From contig JAYKKT010000041.1 of the NCBI GenBank assembly GCA_036023115.1, forward strand, positions 7,132,001-7,196,000: a stretch of DNA of 64,000 nucleotides, in the 5' to 3' direction. Source of the DNA: Brasenia schreberi (Eukaryota > Streptophyta > Magnoliopsida > Nymphaeales > Cabombaceae). The notes below the pieces were generated by a model. That model did no database searches and was not told the DNA's origin. It saw only the letters and a list, made by a program, of their open reading frames with translations. Positions within the stretch are counted from its first letter, which is position 1, and each line of letters starts with the position of its first letter. The translations under genes and the position numbers were made by a program. Shown one piece after another: positions 53,865 through 64,000 of the stretch.

Positions 53865-56800
53865 TGTAGACATGCAGAAAATTTCAGATCCTGGGCTTCT
53901 TAGGGCCTAGAGCGAACCTTTTCGTATGTCTAAGTCGCTTAAAGGGCATGCCAACTAGCTTACTCAAGCTAGCAAAGTAAGTTTTGAATGTATGTGACTT
54001 GTTTGGAGCGACTGTGGGCAAGTGGGTTCTTTTCGTCGCAGACCTTCTTGCACGGATGTGCAAGGGTCAATCTGTACACTTTTAAAAAGTCAATCTTTGA
54101 GCAAACATAACCCTTTTGAAAAGTATGCAAAGTGTTTGATTGGTTTTGTTTGTCTTGTTGCAGATTTTACAAAACTTAGGATTTGCACGTTTCCTATGTC
54201 TCGGGTTTTAGCCAAATTAGGCGTGTGATGTGTGCATCAAGTGCCTAAGTATGGGCGATTTTTGCACGGGTGTATGGGGTCTGCTTTGATGCAAGTATGC
54301 ACCCTAACTCGTGGTATGGCAAATATGCAATGCAAACTCACACAACTGAATGGAAAAACCCGGAATTTGAAAGACGATGCTTAAGGGAAATTGCGTAAAG
54401 GAAATTGCAAAAAGGGAAATATAGCTATATCTTAAGAGCGGAAAGGCACAATTGTGTAAGTGTATGCCGTGTATAAATGGAAATGCAACTCACACAGCTG
54501 AACCTTAAAACCTGAAATTTAAAGACATAGCGGAAGGGAAATACAACTATATATATATATGGGCCCGAAGGTCGCCAACATGCACGTGTTGTGTTGGTGT
54601 GTAAATGAAAAGACAAACACATGTAGCTGAACCGGGAAAATGCAGCGAAAAGTATAGAAATATGACTATATCTTAGCGGCTGCCAAGGCCAAAATGGTGC
54701 GTGAGGTGCACGAGCAAGCACTCGGGTGTTCTTTGTGTGTGAATGTGTAAATGAAAGACAAACTCACACGACTTAATGTAACAACCCAGCTAAATTGAAA
54801 TACATATATAGAATAAGAGCGAAGGCTCAATGCATGAGTGTGTGAGTGTATAAATTTAAAGACAAACTCATGCAGCTCTTACTAGAGTCTTAGGAGTAAG
54901 AGCAAAGGCTCAATGGTGCACATGGGTGCTTCTGTACGAGTAAGAGCTAAGGCTCAAGTGCTCGTGTGTGCTTCGTGTAGCAAACCAAGTTATTACAATC
55001 GGGGGGAGACAAGGCTCCGTTAATACAACCCCGTATTCGAATTGAATCAAAGCGTAGAAAGGAGATATGAAATACTGAATGAAAACACTTACGTGATTTG
55101 GATGTTTGTCCACTCCGATCTTCACGAGTTTGCTTGGCTTCACACCCACGGATGAGTCTTCCTTGAAGCTTGAAGCGAAATGTGGCTAAATGGAGCCTTC
55201 AAGCTTGAAGGTAGGCTTGAGGGGTGAGGTTCACGACACTAAGGGTGGCGGGTTTGGTTGGATAAGGGATGGTTAAGGTGATGGGTCACGGATGGGATTG
55301 GGCTAGGTTGGGGTGTTAGGCGGGAACTAAGGGCATCGGATGTTAGGTAGTGGAGTAAGGTCACGGCTGGGGTTGGGTAGTTGGGGTAAGGTCTTGACTG
55401 GGGTTGGGTAGTTGGGGTAAGGTCACGGATGGGGTAGGCGGAAGGGTGTGACAAGGGGTGTCTAGCTAGGATGGTTCGGTTAGGACAGGGGTAGGTCGGT
55501 TAGACTAGGTAGTGGTGGTGGTGGATAGTGGCTGGCCGGATGGAGTTGAAGTGTTGGGTGACTAGGGGAACTGGGTGGAAGGGAGGTGGCAGGTGACGGT
55601 GGCTGGAAAGGGGGCGGCAAGTGATGGAGTTGGCCGGGAAGGTCGGCAAGTGATGGAGTTGGCCGGGAAGGTCGGCCCATAGGCAAGCCGATTAGGGCGA
55701 CAGGTGCTAGGTGCCTGTCACAGGCGTTAAGGCAGAGAGGGAGCGTGCAGGGCGCGTGCAGGGGGCGGCGCGCTTGCCGGCCACGTGCAGGGCGCGCGTA
55801 GGGTGCGGGTGAGTGTAGGATGGCCGGGGGTTTAAGTGGGAGTCGGTTAGGGTTAGGGTGAGTCGGTTGGGGTTAGGTTGGGTTTTAATTAGGATTAGGT
55901 GAGGTCAGTTAGGTGGTTTAGAGGGATTAGGAAGAGTGGTTTAGGGGGGATTAGGGGCTTTCCTTTTAACAACGGTTTAAGGTGTGCTTGAGCTCCGATT
56001 AGCTACCTTAAGCCTCTTGTCTAAGCAAATCAGCCCTTCAATTAGGGTGGGGCAGCCCTTAACTAATCCTACACTAACCACAATTAATAAAACCCTAAAC
56101 AAAGAAAGCACTAACCACTCACCTTGGACCTTCTCTCTCCTCCCTTGGATTTCACGTGAACCCCTTACAATGGACCCCCTCACCTCTATTTATTGGCATT
56201 TGAGGTGGGTCTTGGGTTTGGGTTTGGGTTTGAGATATGGATCCAAACCCAAATTCAAACACTATTTTGATTTGGATCATGGATCTCGGATATTTTGAGA
56301 TCCGTATCCAATCCAAATCATACATTTTTATGGATATGGATCTGGATATTTTGGTCCAGATCTGATCCAATCCAAACACTATTTGGATTGACCCAAACAC
56401 TATTTGGATTGGCCCAAATCCAAACACTATTCACTATATGGATTTGGATATAGATATTTATGGTCCAGATCCAAATCAAAATTTCTCTGGATAGTCCTTC
56501 TTGGCTTCTCGAGGCGAATGATCTTTGCGGGCCCTGGTTTCATCAATGACCCGTTTGGTGTCGGGTTTCCCCAATCTGTGTCATTCGGACTCCTTTTTGC
56601 CTTTTCGGACTCTGTTTCTACTCATTTTCAGTCTTCCTAGCTGAGATTCAAGATGCTTGAGTGAGAATGGTCGATCTGGCTTTTTGGTGCTCCGGGCTTG
56701 ACATCTGCTTCATGCCTAGGCCTTCCTTTCACCTTTCGAACTTAGCTTTTATCAGGCCAGGTTGCTCTTCTGGGCTTTAGAACAGACTTCTGAAGCTGCT

Positions 56801-57123
56801 TTGGTATTGGCCTTCGTGACCGGCTTGTTGGGCTATTTCTGGGTCAGGTGTCGTCTTAGCATGCTCCACCTGTTCGCCTTTAGCTTTTGGGAAAATGAGG
56901 CTTAGCCCGAGTTTCGAAAACTCCTATTTGATAAAGGGCTTCAAAACACTATTCGTAGGCTTAAAAGCAATATGTACAGAGTTTAAAACAGTATGTACAT
57001 GTTTTCGAATATGTACAGGGTTTCTGGAAGGCTCCTGGGTTTCCAGACTCAAAATGGCCCTTTGAGGCTGCTTTTGTAAACCAAGTATGTTTTAGAAAGT
57101 CGTGGGATTTTGGGGTGTTTACA
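53865..57123 (-). mobile_element. 5' LTR of element E (3259 bp)
   Basis: Runs from TGTAGACATG after the primer-binding site to GTTTACA at 57123. A diverged subfamily, nearer to the A LTR. U5 hairpin 53955-53972 with CTAGCTT/AAGCTAG. Large ATCC/GGAT block 56220-56480. Directly followed by integrase text of another element (F). Confidence 0.87.
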
Positions 57124-58092
57124 AGGCTTCATCCAACTTCACAAGCCACGTCCTACCCTTCTCTAAAGTTTTCTCAATAATGCTTATGAGAGTCTTACTG
57201 GTGGCTTCGGCTTGGCCGTTGCCTTGAGGGTAGTAGGGCGATGAGAAATGGTGAGTTATGCCATACGTATTACATAACTTTACCATCCTCTCATTTTTAA
57301 AGGGGGTGCCATTATCAGACACTAGGTCTTTTGGAAACCCAAATCGAGCCAAAATTTTTTTCCTAATGAAAGCCACTATATGTTACCCCTGAACATTAGT
57401 TAGGGAGGTAGATTCAACCCATTTGGAAAAGTATTGAGTAGCTGCTAGTATAAACCTATGCCCATTTGATGCCTTTGGAAATATTGGTCCTATGATGTCA
57501 AATGCCCACATGGTGAAGGGCCATGGGCTGACCACGGAATGCAATGTGGATGACGGGGTATGAATGGCGTGTCCATGCACTTAACATGGGTGACACTTCC
57601 TAACATGGTTATGACAATCCTGCTTTAGAGTGGACCAAAAATAACCCACTCTAAGTATTTTTATTGCCATCATATTGGTATTTACATGCCCTCCACATTC
57701 TCCATTGTAGAATTCATGCATTACTATCCTAGCCTCCTCAAGGTCAACACACCTCAATAAGATATCAATAAAATTCTTTTTGTAAAGAATCTCTCCCAAA
57801 ATCAGATATCGGGTTGAAATCTTTCGAATAAAAGCTTTGTCTTTAGATGAAGCGAATTTTGAAAATCCTCTGTTTTCTAAGAACTCTTTAATGTCTTGAA
57901 ACTAGGGTTTTTTAGTGGAAGTTGGGTTGTTTTGGCAAATCTCCAAATCGTGTGTGGATGGAGTGGGCGAGTTCCATATTTCTAAGGGTCTGGTTCCCAA
58001 AGTGGGATCGACCCTTAGGGCTGAGCCCAAGGATGAGAGGGCATCGGCTATGCCATTATCCTCTCTTCCTATGTGTGTGAGTGTACACGATT
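57124..58092 (-). pseudogene. pol: Pol fragment of element F (integrase to RNase H)
   Basis: From the right: end of archaeal-type RNase H (IGREDNGIADALSSLGSAL), zinc-binding part, integrase core with SDNGTPF and GNGQAE, cut at WLVKLDEAL. Stops and frameshifts interrupt it at about 57377, 57581, 57800 and 57902. The left half should continue beyond E but is not in the window; the right half is cut by the G insertion. More diverged from T1 than B or D. Confidence 0.87.
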
Positions 58093-61000
58093 TGAACGAC
58101 ACCGAAAATTTTCACTTACGGGTTCTTGGGCCTAAAGTGAACCTTTTCGCAATCTACTTCGCTTTATGGGTGTGCCAGCTAGTTTACTTCAACTAGCAAA
58201 GTATGTTTTGAAATAATTTGACTTTTTTAAAAGCGATTGTAGGCAAGCGGGATTTTTACGTCGCAGACCTTCTTACACCAATGCACAAGGGTCAGTCTGT
58301 ATGCTTAGAGACTTCGTTTCAAAACAAGTTTAACTCAAAATATATTTTGAATGAAGAAGTATTTTAAAACCTTTTGAAAACCATGCACTTGGGCGATTTT
58401 AATTTTACAAGGTTTGGACGACCCTAAGTCTTTCAATTTTAATCTACTTAAGCATGGTGTGCGTGCATCGAAATAGCCTAAGTCTTGGCATGTTTGCACG
58501 ATTGATTCGGGATTTGCTTTGATGCAGATATGCACTCTAGCTCGAGTATGGCGAGTATGCAATGCAACTCACACAACTCCAAGGGAAAACCCGAAATTGA
58601 AAGACAATGCTTAAGGAAAATGACTTAATGTAAATTGCAAAAGGGAAATATGGCTATATCTTAAGAGCGGAAAGGCTCAATTGTGCAAGTGTGTGTCATG
58701 TATATATGGAAAGACTACGCACACAGCTAAACCTTAAAACCCAAATCTAAAAGACATAGCCGAAGGGAAATACTTATAATATATATGGGCCCGAAGGTCG
58801 CCAACGTGTGTGTGGGTGTTGTGTGTATATGTAAAGACAACTCACACGACTTATAATGTAAACCCAAATATAATTGCAATATGGCCTTAACTAAGGTCTT
58901 GGGAGTAAGAGCGAAAGCTCAATGTGTGTGAGTGTAGAATTGAAATGCTACGCACACGACTTGAATTTAAACACCCAAAACGAAATTGCAATATGGCCCT
59001 TACTAGGGTCTTGGGAGTAAGAGCGAAAGCTCAATGTGTGTGAGTGTGGAAATTGAAAGACCACGCACACAACTCAATTTAAAACCCACGCAGCTTAATA
59101 TATATAAGTATAACTATATCTTAAGGGCTTATTAGGCCCGTGTGTGTGCCAAAATTGTGTGCAGCTAAGAGCGGAATGGCTCAAAGTGCACGTGTGTGTT
59201 GGTGTGCTAAACCACATTATTACAACCGGGGGGAGACAACACTCCATTATTACAACCCCATATCAAATTCAATTAAACATAAGCAAGTTCATATAATAGA
59301 CCAAGTTAAGGCACTTACATGTAACCGGTCCATCTTCAACTTGCTGGAATTTGGCCTCGTGAGTCACCTTGGGCAGCCGAAGGGGAGCTCCTTAGGTAAT
59401 ATGTTGGCGGCAGGTAGGGGTGCTAGCCGTGTGGGATGTTGATGCTGGACGGGTGATGGAATGACTAGGTGCGGCAGGTTAGGGGTGCTGGCTGGGCTGG
59501 GAAGTGGGAGCTAAGGGAAGGTAGGTTAGGTGCTGGAAATGGCCGAATGGGTGAAGAAAGAGGCGGCAGGTGATGGCAGGTCGTGTTCGGTTGAGGGAGA
59601 TGGGAGAGGGATGGTGGTGGTGGCGTAGTCGGATGGAGTGGCAGGTGTTGTGGGGTGGCGAGAGAAGGTGGAGGTGCTGGTGGAGTTGGCCTAGGGGATG
59701 AGATGGAGGAGAAGGAGGGGAGCATGAGAGGTGGGACTTACCTATGGGAAGCCATGGAGGGAAGCTGGCCGAATGGGTGAAGAAGAGGCGAGAGGTGATG
59801 CTGGCCGAATCCTCCCTCAAGGGGCTGGTGAAGGTGGAATCGATGAGACCCCGAGAGTGAGAGGTTGGCTTGGGGTATATGGGTGCTGGGATTTTTAGGT
59901 GGGGGCCGCATGTGAGTGGCTGACCCAATGGGTGAGATGGTAGGTCGGTTGGGGGGATGAATGGCTGGGAGTTAAAGTAGGTTAGATATTTTGGGCTAGG
60001 ATTTAAGGTGGGTTGCAACTAGTTTAGGTTTTAGGGAATGATGTGGGCTAGGTTAGTGGTTTTGGGGTGGTTTGGTTAAGTGGGCTGGGTTTGGTTTGGT
60101 TAGGGACTTAGTTAGGTTAACTATGGTTGGTTTAGGGCTAGTTGGTTAGAGTCTAGTTGGTTAGGGTCTAATTGGTTAGGGTCTAGTTGGTCTAGCTAGG
60201 TGAGGTGAGCTAGGTGAGGTTGGGGCAGTTTTGGGTGGCGACGGCTAGGATTGGGTCAGGTTTAAGGGGGAGTGGCTAGGTGAGGTGGGCTAGCTCAGGG
60301 TTAGGTTTTAGGAACCTCCCCTTGGCGCCGGTCCATGGACCCAGTTGTAGCCATATCCAAGTTGGTGCAGCCCCAGGTTAGGTGTAGGTGCATACAAGCT
60401 CAAACCCATACTCTAGGCTAAACCCACAAGGTTAACCCACCCTTGACCAAAAGTCAAGCCTACCAACTTTCTCACTCATACTTTATCACCCATTTTCTCT
60501 CTCTACCTAAGCTTTTCACGTGAAATATTTGTGGGTCCCACCTCCATTTATGAGAAGGTGATGTGGGCCCTGGATGTGGATATTGGATTTGGATCCAAAG
60601 ATCCAAATCCAACTACATGTTTGGGTCTGGATCTGGATATATATGGTCCAGATCCGACCCAAATCTGATTTTCTGACTCCTTCATGGTGTTTCGAAATGG
60701 ACGGTTTGTGTGGGGCCTGACTGCATCAGTACTCCTTCTTGCATTGGGTCTTCTTCAACATTGTCGTCCGCTCTTCTTCTTACCTTTCGGAGATCATTTT
60801 AAACAAATTGTTGATATGAGGGGCTTAGATGTCTGAGAATTTGGGGATGCTTTAGACATGAGAGTTGATATGTCGAGCTTGAAGTATGCTTCGGGTTCGG
60901 GCTCTCCTTTGCCTTTTTTATCCGCTTTTATCAGGCTAGTAGGCTTTCTGGTTTTTTTCGATCCTTTCTATGGCTGCTTTTGATCAGGTTGTACCTGTTG

Positions 61001-61187
61001 GACTCAGCTCTTTACAAAATTGGGACTTGGCCCAAATATAGTATATTTTATATCAAAATGGGGTTTTATACAAAATCTAGAGTTTTTACAACTCCTGTGC
61101 TTTCGAAAACTCAAAATCTGGTTTTGAAAAGGGGATTTCAAAACCATGTATGTTTTCAAAGATTTATGGAAATTCGGGGTGTTTAAA
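58093..61187 (-). mobile_element. 3' LTR of element G
   Basis: Starts TGAACGACACCG, a diverged form of TGTAGACACG, and ends GTTTAAA (usual GTTTACA) before a polypurine tract at 61188. Both termini are mutated, so it is old. U5 hairpin 58178-58197 is kept by a paired change. Repeat units around 58850-59080; GGAT block 60570-60660. Confidence 0.85.
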
Positions 61188-62535
61188 GATGCCCCTCTTT
61201 GGCATTATCCAAATGTATTTGGATAATGGCAAAGAAGAAACACCCCACATTGGTTTTTCTCTTAAATTTTCTTGAGAATACATCATTTTATTTCGCAAAA
61301 ACCCTATTTTCTTTTACCACGGGTGGGGATTTTTAGCAAAAGGGGGCTTTTCCTAGCTATTTCCCTATATGTATGATCATGCACGAATGACTCTTTGAAT
61401 GCATACATGAGAAAAATTTTATTTTTGGGTTTTTGAGCCCGAAGAGAGCCTTTTGAGTCTGGCTGCTCCGAGCAGGATTTTACCCATGTCTTCTTGACAT
61501 TTTCTGGGTTTTCGAGCTTTAGAGAGAGAGCCTTTTGAGGCTATCTGCTCTAAGCAGGTTGTATCCTTGTCTTTCTGACATTTGTGGGTTTTTCGAAAAT
61601 TTCTTTTTGGAAAGGAATTCCTTTTGACTTGTATCGAAAAGGACTTCCATTTTTCACACTTCCCTTCATTCGGGTTTCAATACCTACTACTCAGTAGAGG
61701 TTTTGGGGTAGGAAAACTTGGAAAACATTTCAAAATTCCATTTCCTATAAAACAGAGTCAAGTTCTCAAACAAAATGAAATCCAAATAAGCCGATTTTAT
61801 TCATACTTTAGGATTTTTTGCAAATTCGAATCTTTTTCCTCGGGGATAAGCCGTAGGGATATGGGAAAGAGATACCACGGTCCCTTCTGAAGCGTCCCGT
61901 GGTTTTAGGCAAAGAATCGGAAAATCGCTCTTCGGAGCTTTGGCTTTTTGTTTCTTTTTTCACAGAGGTTCTCCCTTTGGGAGTATTTTTTCATTAATCC
62001 CTCTTTTCTTTAAAGGAGAGCAGCTCTTTGAAGGAGTTTTTGTATTCCCTGTTTATGAAGGGAAAACCTCTTTGGGAGGAGTGTTTTTATATCTCCTTTT
62101 TCTTTTGAAACGAGAAGACCTCTTTCGGAGGAGTTTTTGTATTCCCTGTTTATGAAGGGAAGACCACTTTCGGAGGAGTTTTTGTATTCTTGATTTTTTT
62201 TTTTTTCTTTTGAACACAGCCAATTTTCCTTTTTAGAGAGAAAGTAGGATGGGGGAAGGCTTATCCCTTTGTTTACTCGATTCAAACGAGGTCGTCCTAT
62301 TTCTTAATAGCATCTACTATTCGAAAATATTTTGATATCTTGAACAAGGCTTAATCTTGTAAGCTAGGGTTCTTTGAACTATCGCCAATTCATTTTTGGA
62401 AGACTCTACTTTTCAAAAAGTATAAATTCCTCCATTCAGGATTATACAATCTACTTTGATCCTTCTTTCAAGAAGTTTCAAAGGAGTTCACTTTTTCAAA
62501 GTCTTTTTGAGAAAGAATTTAACATAAACCCTTTT
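61188..62535 (-). other. Non-coding 3' tail of element G
   Basis: Polypurine tract, perfect stem-loop 61203-61228, two copies of an approximately 85-bp unit at 61421-61590 each with CTGCT/AGCAG hairpins (61463-61475, 61545-61557), ACCACGG/CCGTGGT near 61874-61902, and a local tandem repeat (GGAGGAGTTTTTGTATTCC type) at about 62025-62195. No gene. Confidence 0.75.
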
Positions 62536-64000
62536 GAATATTCAGGCATTTTCGGGGTTTTGCTAATTTCTACCCACAATATCAACAAGTTTTTCTATTT
62601 TTATTGCCCTTTTGAAGACATGGGGACATTCCTACTCAGGTTTGCCAACCTTTTGGGCTTTCTTCGGGGTGATATGATGCATGCTATGCACTCCATGTGA
62701 TTCAAAATGGAAATACATGTTTTTATGTAATGATGAACATATGAAATGTATCTCACAAATCATTAAGGAGATGCATTCGTTTATCCATGGAAAGTGTCTA
62801 GGGGCTGTATTTAAAAATGCCCCTAGCTTGATGGGAATTTCACATGGCCATATGGTGGAGGGCCATGGCTTTTCAAAAGGATTTTTGGATGGACGATGGT
62901 AGGTTCGTGTCCATACACTTCCTTGGTTTTTCTAACATGATCATGATATTTTTGCTCAAGGATGGGAAACATAACCAGCCCTAAGTGATCGTTATGGCCA
63001 TCATGTTTGATTTCGATATGGTCTCCAAATTTTCATCGTGAAACTCATGTGCTTTATCCTAACATAATCAAGGTTTTCATATAAACCCGAAGTTTGAGAA
63101 TCCTTCTTTTCAAAGTTGTATGTAGGGTTAAATTTTCGAAATTTTGATCCCTTTTGAGAAAGCAATTTTGGGAAATCCTCCCTTTCTATATGAAGATGGT
63201 TTTATACCAACCCTCTTGATCAAAATATGTTTTTCATACTTGGTTTTGGTCAAGCATGGTTTTTGGAATTCATTTTGAAGATTCATGCCCTCATGGGCAT
63301 TTGATCAGGTATGGGGAATGTGTCTCAAAGAGGCACTTCAGCCACACAATGCAGGGCTTGTCCCTTAATGGAGTCTTGAGTCTTTGAACTCATACTCTGT
63401 TGAGAGGGGCTGCCATTTTGCCTACCTGTTGAGATAGGATTTGAAAAATGAGTGCTTTAATGAACATGATTCCCTTTTCCAGCTAGGGGAGATGATGTCT
63501 CAAAATTTGGAGGCCTATAGTAAGACCAAGCACGATTCTTCTCTTGGCTTAGTGAATCCTTTCACATGCCAATAGAGTTTTCAAAAATGTATGGCACATC
63601 TAGTATGAACAACATCTTCATTTGATCAAGTCAAGCAGACAATGCATGCATTGTAATGCTTGGGAGGTTTTTATCAAAAGAATTTTGAAAGGGCTTTTGT
63701 GAAATGCTAACCCTTTTTTGAGATTCTCATTTCCTTTTGAAATTTGCCTTGAAGGTGTTGGATTTGATTTGTATAGAGACCTGCCTATGAAGGCTCGATA
63801 CTTAGGGGGTCGACTTTTATTGCCCCTTTGGTTTTTCAAAACCCTGAATTCGAGTTCTAGGATGATGTCTAGACTCGATGCATATGAATGATTTCAAAGT
63901 GTAATGCATGATGCTTATGCACACACTATGGGTTAAACTCATTTCTAAAAATCCCCAATCTTTGCATAAGTCAAGGATTTTGTGAATTTCAGGAATCTTG
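62536..64000 (-). pseudogene. pol: Highly decayed pol remnant of element G
   Basis: Short stretches still align to pol of the other elements: the C-terminal end near 62536-62600, integrase near 62850 (CACATGGCC block), zinc part near 62930-63030, the RNase H stretch near 63300-63430, and RT-like text near 63770-63800. Between them are many indels and large losses, and no long frame remains. From about 63850 to 64000 I see no recognisable feature. Confidence 0.65.

Noticed and set aside
62010..62285. A 91-codon Lys/Ser-rich frame on the minus strand.
   Set aside because: It covers the local tandem repeat in the decayed G tail; no homologous frame in the tails of T1, B or D.
1..64000. Host genes, tRNA or rRNA genes, or an envelope-like third frame in the elements.
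   Set aside because: All long frames are accounted for by gag, pol or LTR repeats; the tail between pol and the polypurine tract has no conserved frame.

Overview
The window looks like a piece of repetitive heterochromatin from a flowering-plant nuclear genome. I found no host gene, tRNA, rRNA or CRISPR array. Essentially every base belongs to one extended family of Ty3/gypsy LTR retrotransposons. The coding regions carry a classical but degenerate RNase H followed by a second, archaeal-type RNase H, which marks the plant Tat lineage (relatives of Tat, Retand and Ogre). LTRs are about 3.1-3.5 kb, and almost all elements lie on the minus strand. Species cannot be named from the sequence.

Layout, left to right. 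(1) 1-22451: the 5' end of minus-strand element A, whose LTR starts at 934 and ends at 22451. This LTR is split by a complete young element, here called T1 (1004-15997, target-site duplication GTTCG), and by a solo LTR (17872-21086, TSD GCCTG). (2) 22452-36665: older element B, which hosts A inside its 3' LTR. B has decayed pol and gag, a gag-pol deletion, and a solo LTR (27741-31045, TSD ACCCT) inside its reverse transcriptase. Its right LTR (33608-36665) also borders the polypurine tract of another element, C, so B and C share one LTR. (3) 36666-44196: a fragment of C, interrupted by element D (3' LTR 37289-40459 and a decayed pol cut inside the RT). (4) 44197-57123: a scrambled zone. It has two partial LTRs joined through a 182-bp inverted LTR scrap, then element E, which contains an inverted solo LTR (48354-51654, TSD GCGAC) and a truncated inverted LTR fused to its gag. 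(5) 57124-58092: a pol fragment of element F. (6) 58093-64000: the LTR and very decayed interior of G, probably the oldest insertion.

In T1 the minus-strand transcript would start at a TATA box within the LTR. It runs through a long R-U5 leader with tandem repeats and hairpins to a primer-binding site at 12480-12497, then gag-protease (12369-9490), pol (9373-5807), a 1.2-kb structured non-coding tail, the polypurine tract at 4525-4513, and the 3' LTR. T1 is nearly intact, but a TAG stop removes the last part of integrase. Its two LTRs differ by about 28 substitutions (counted by eye) and one 14-bp repeat unit, so it is recent.

The least expected signal is RNA-like structure in non-coding parts. 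Several short stem-loops recur in every element, some with paired base changes that keep the stem: one next to the polypurine tract, one in U5, one in the 3' tail, and two per 111-bp LTR repeat. The LTR of element A also holds a dense array of different hairpins, and its gag carries an in-frame 84-residue tandem repeat.
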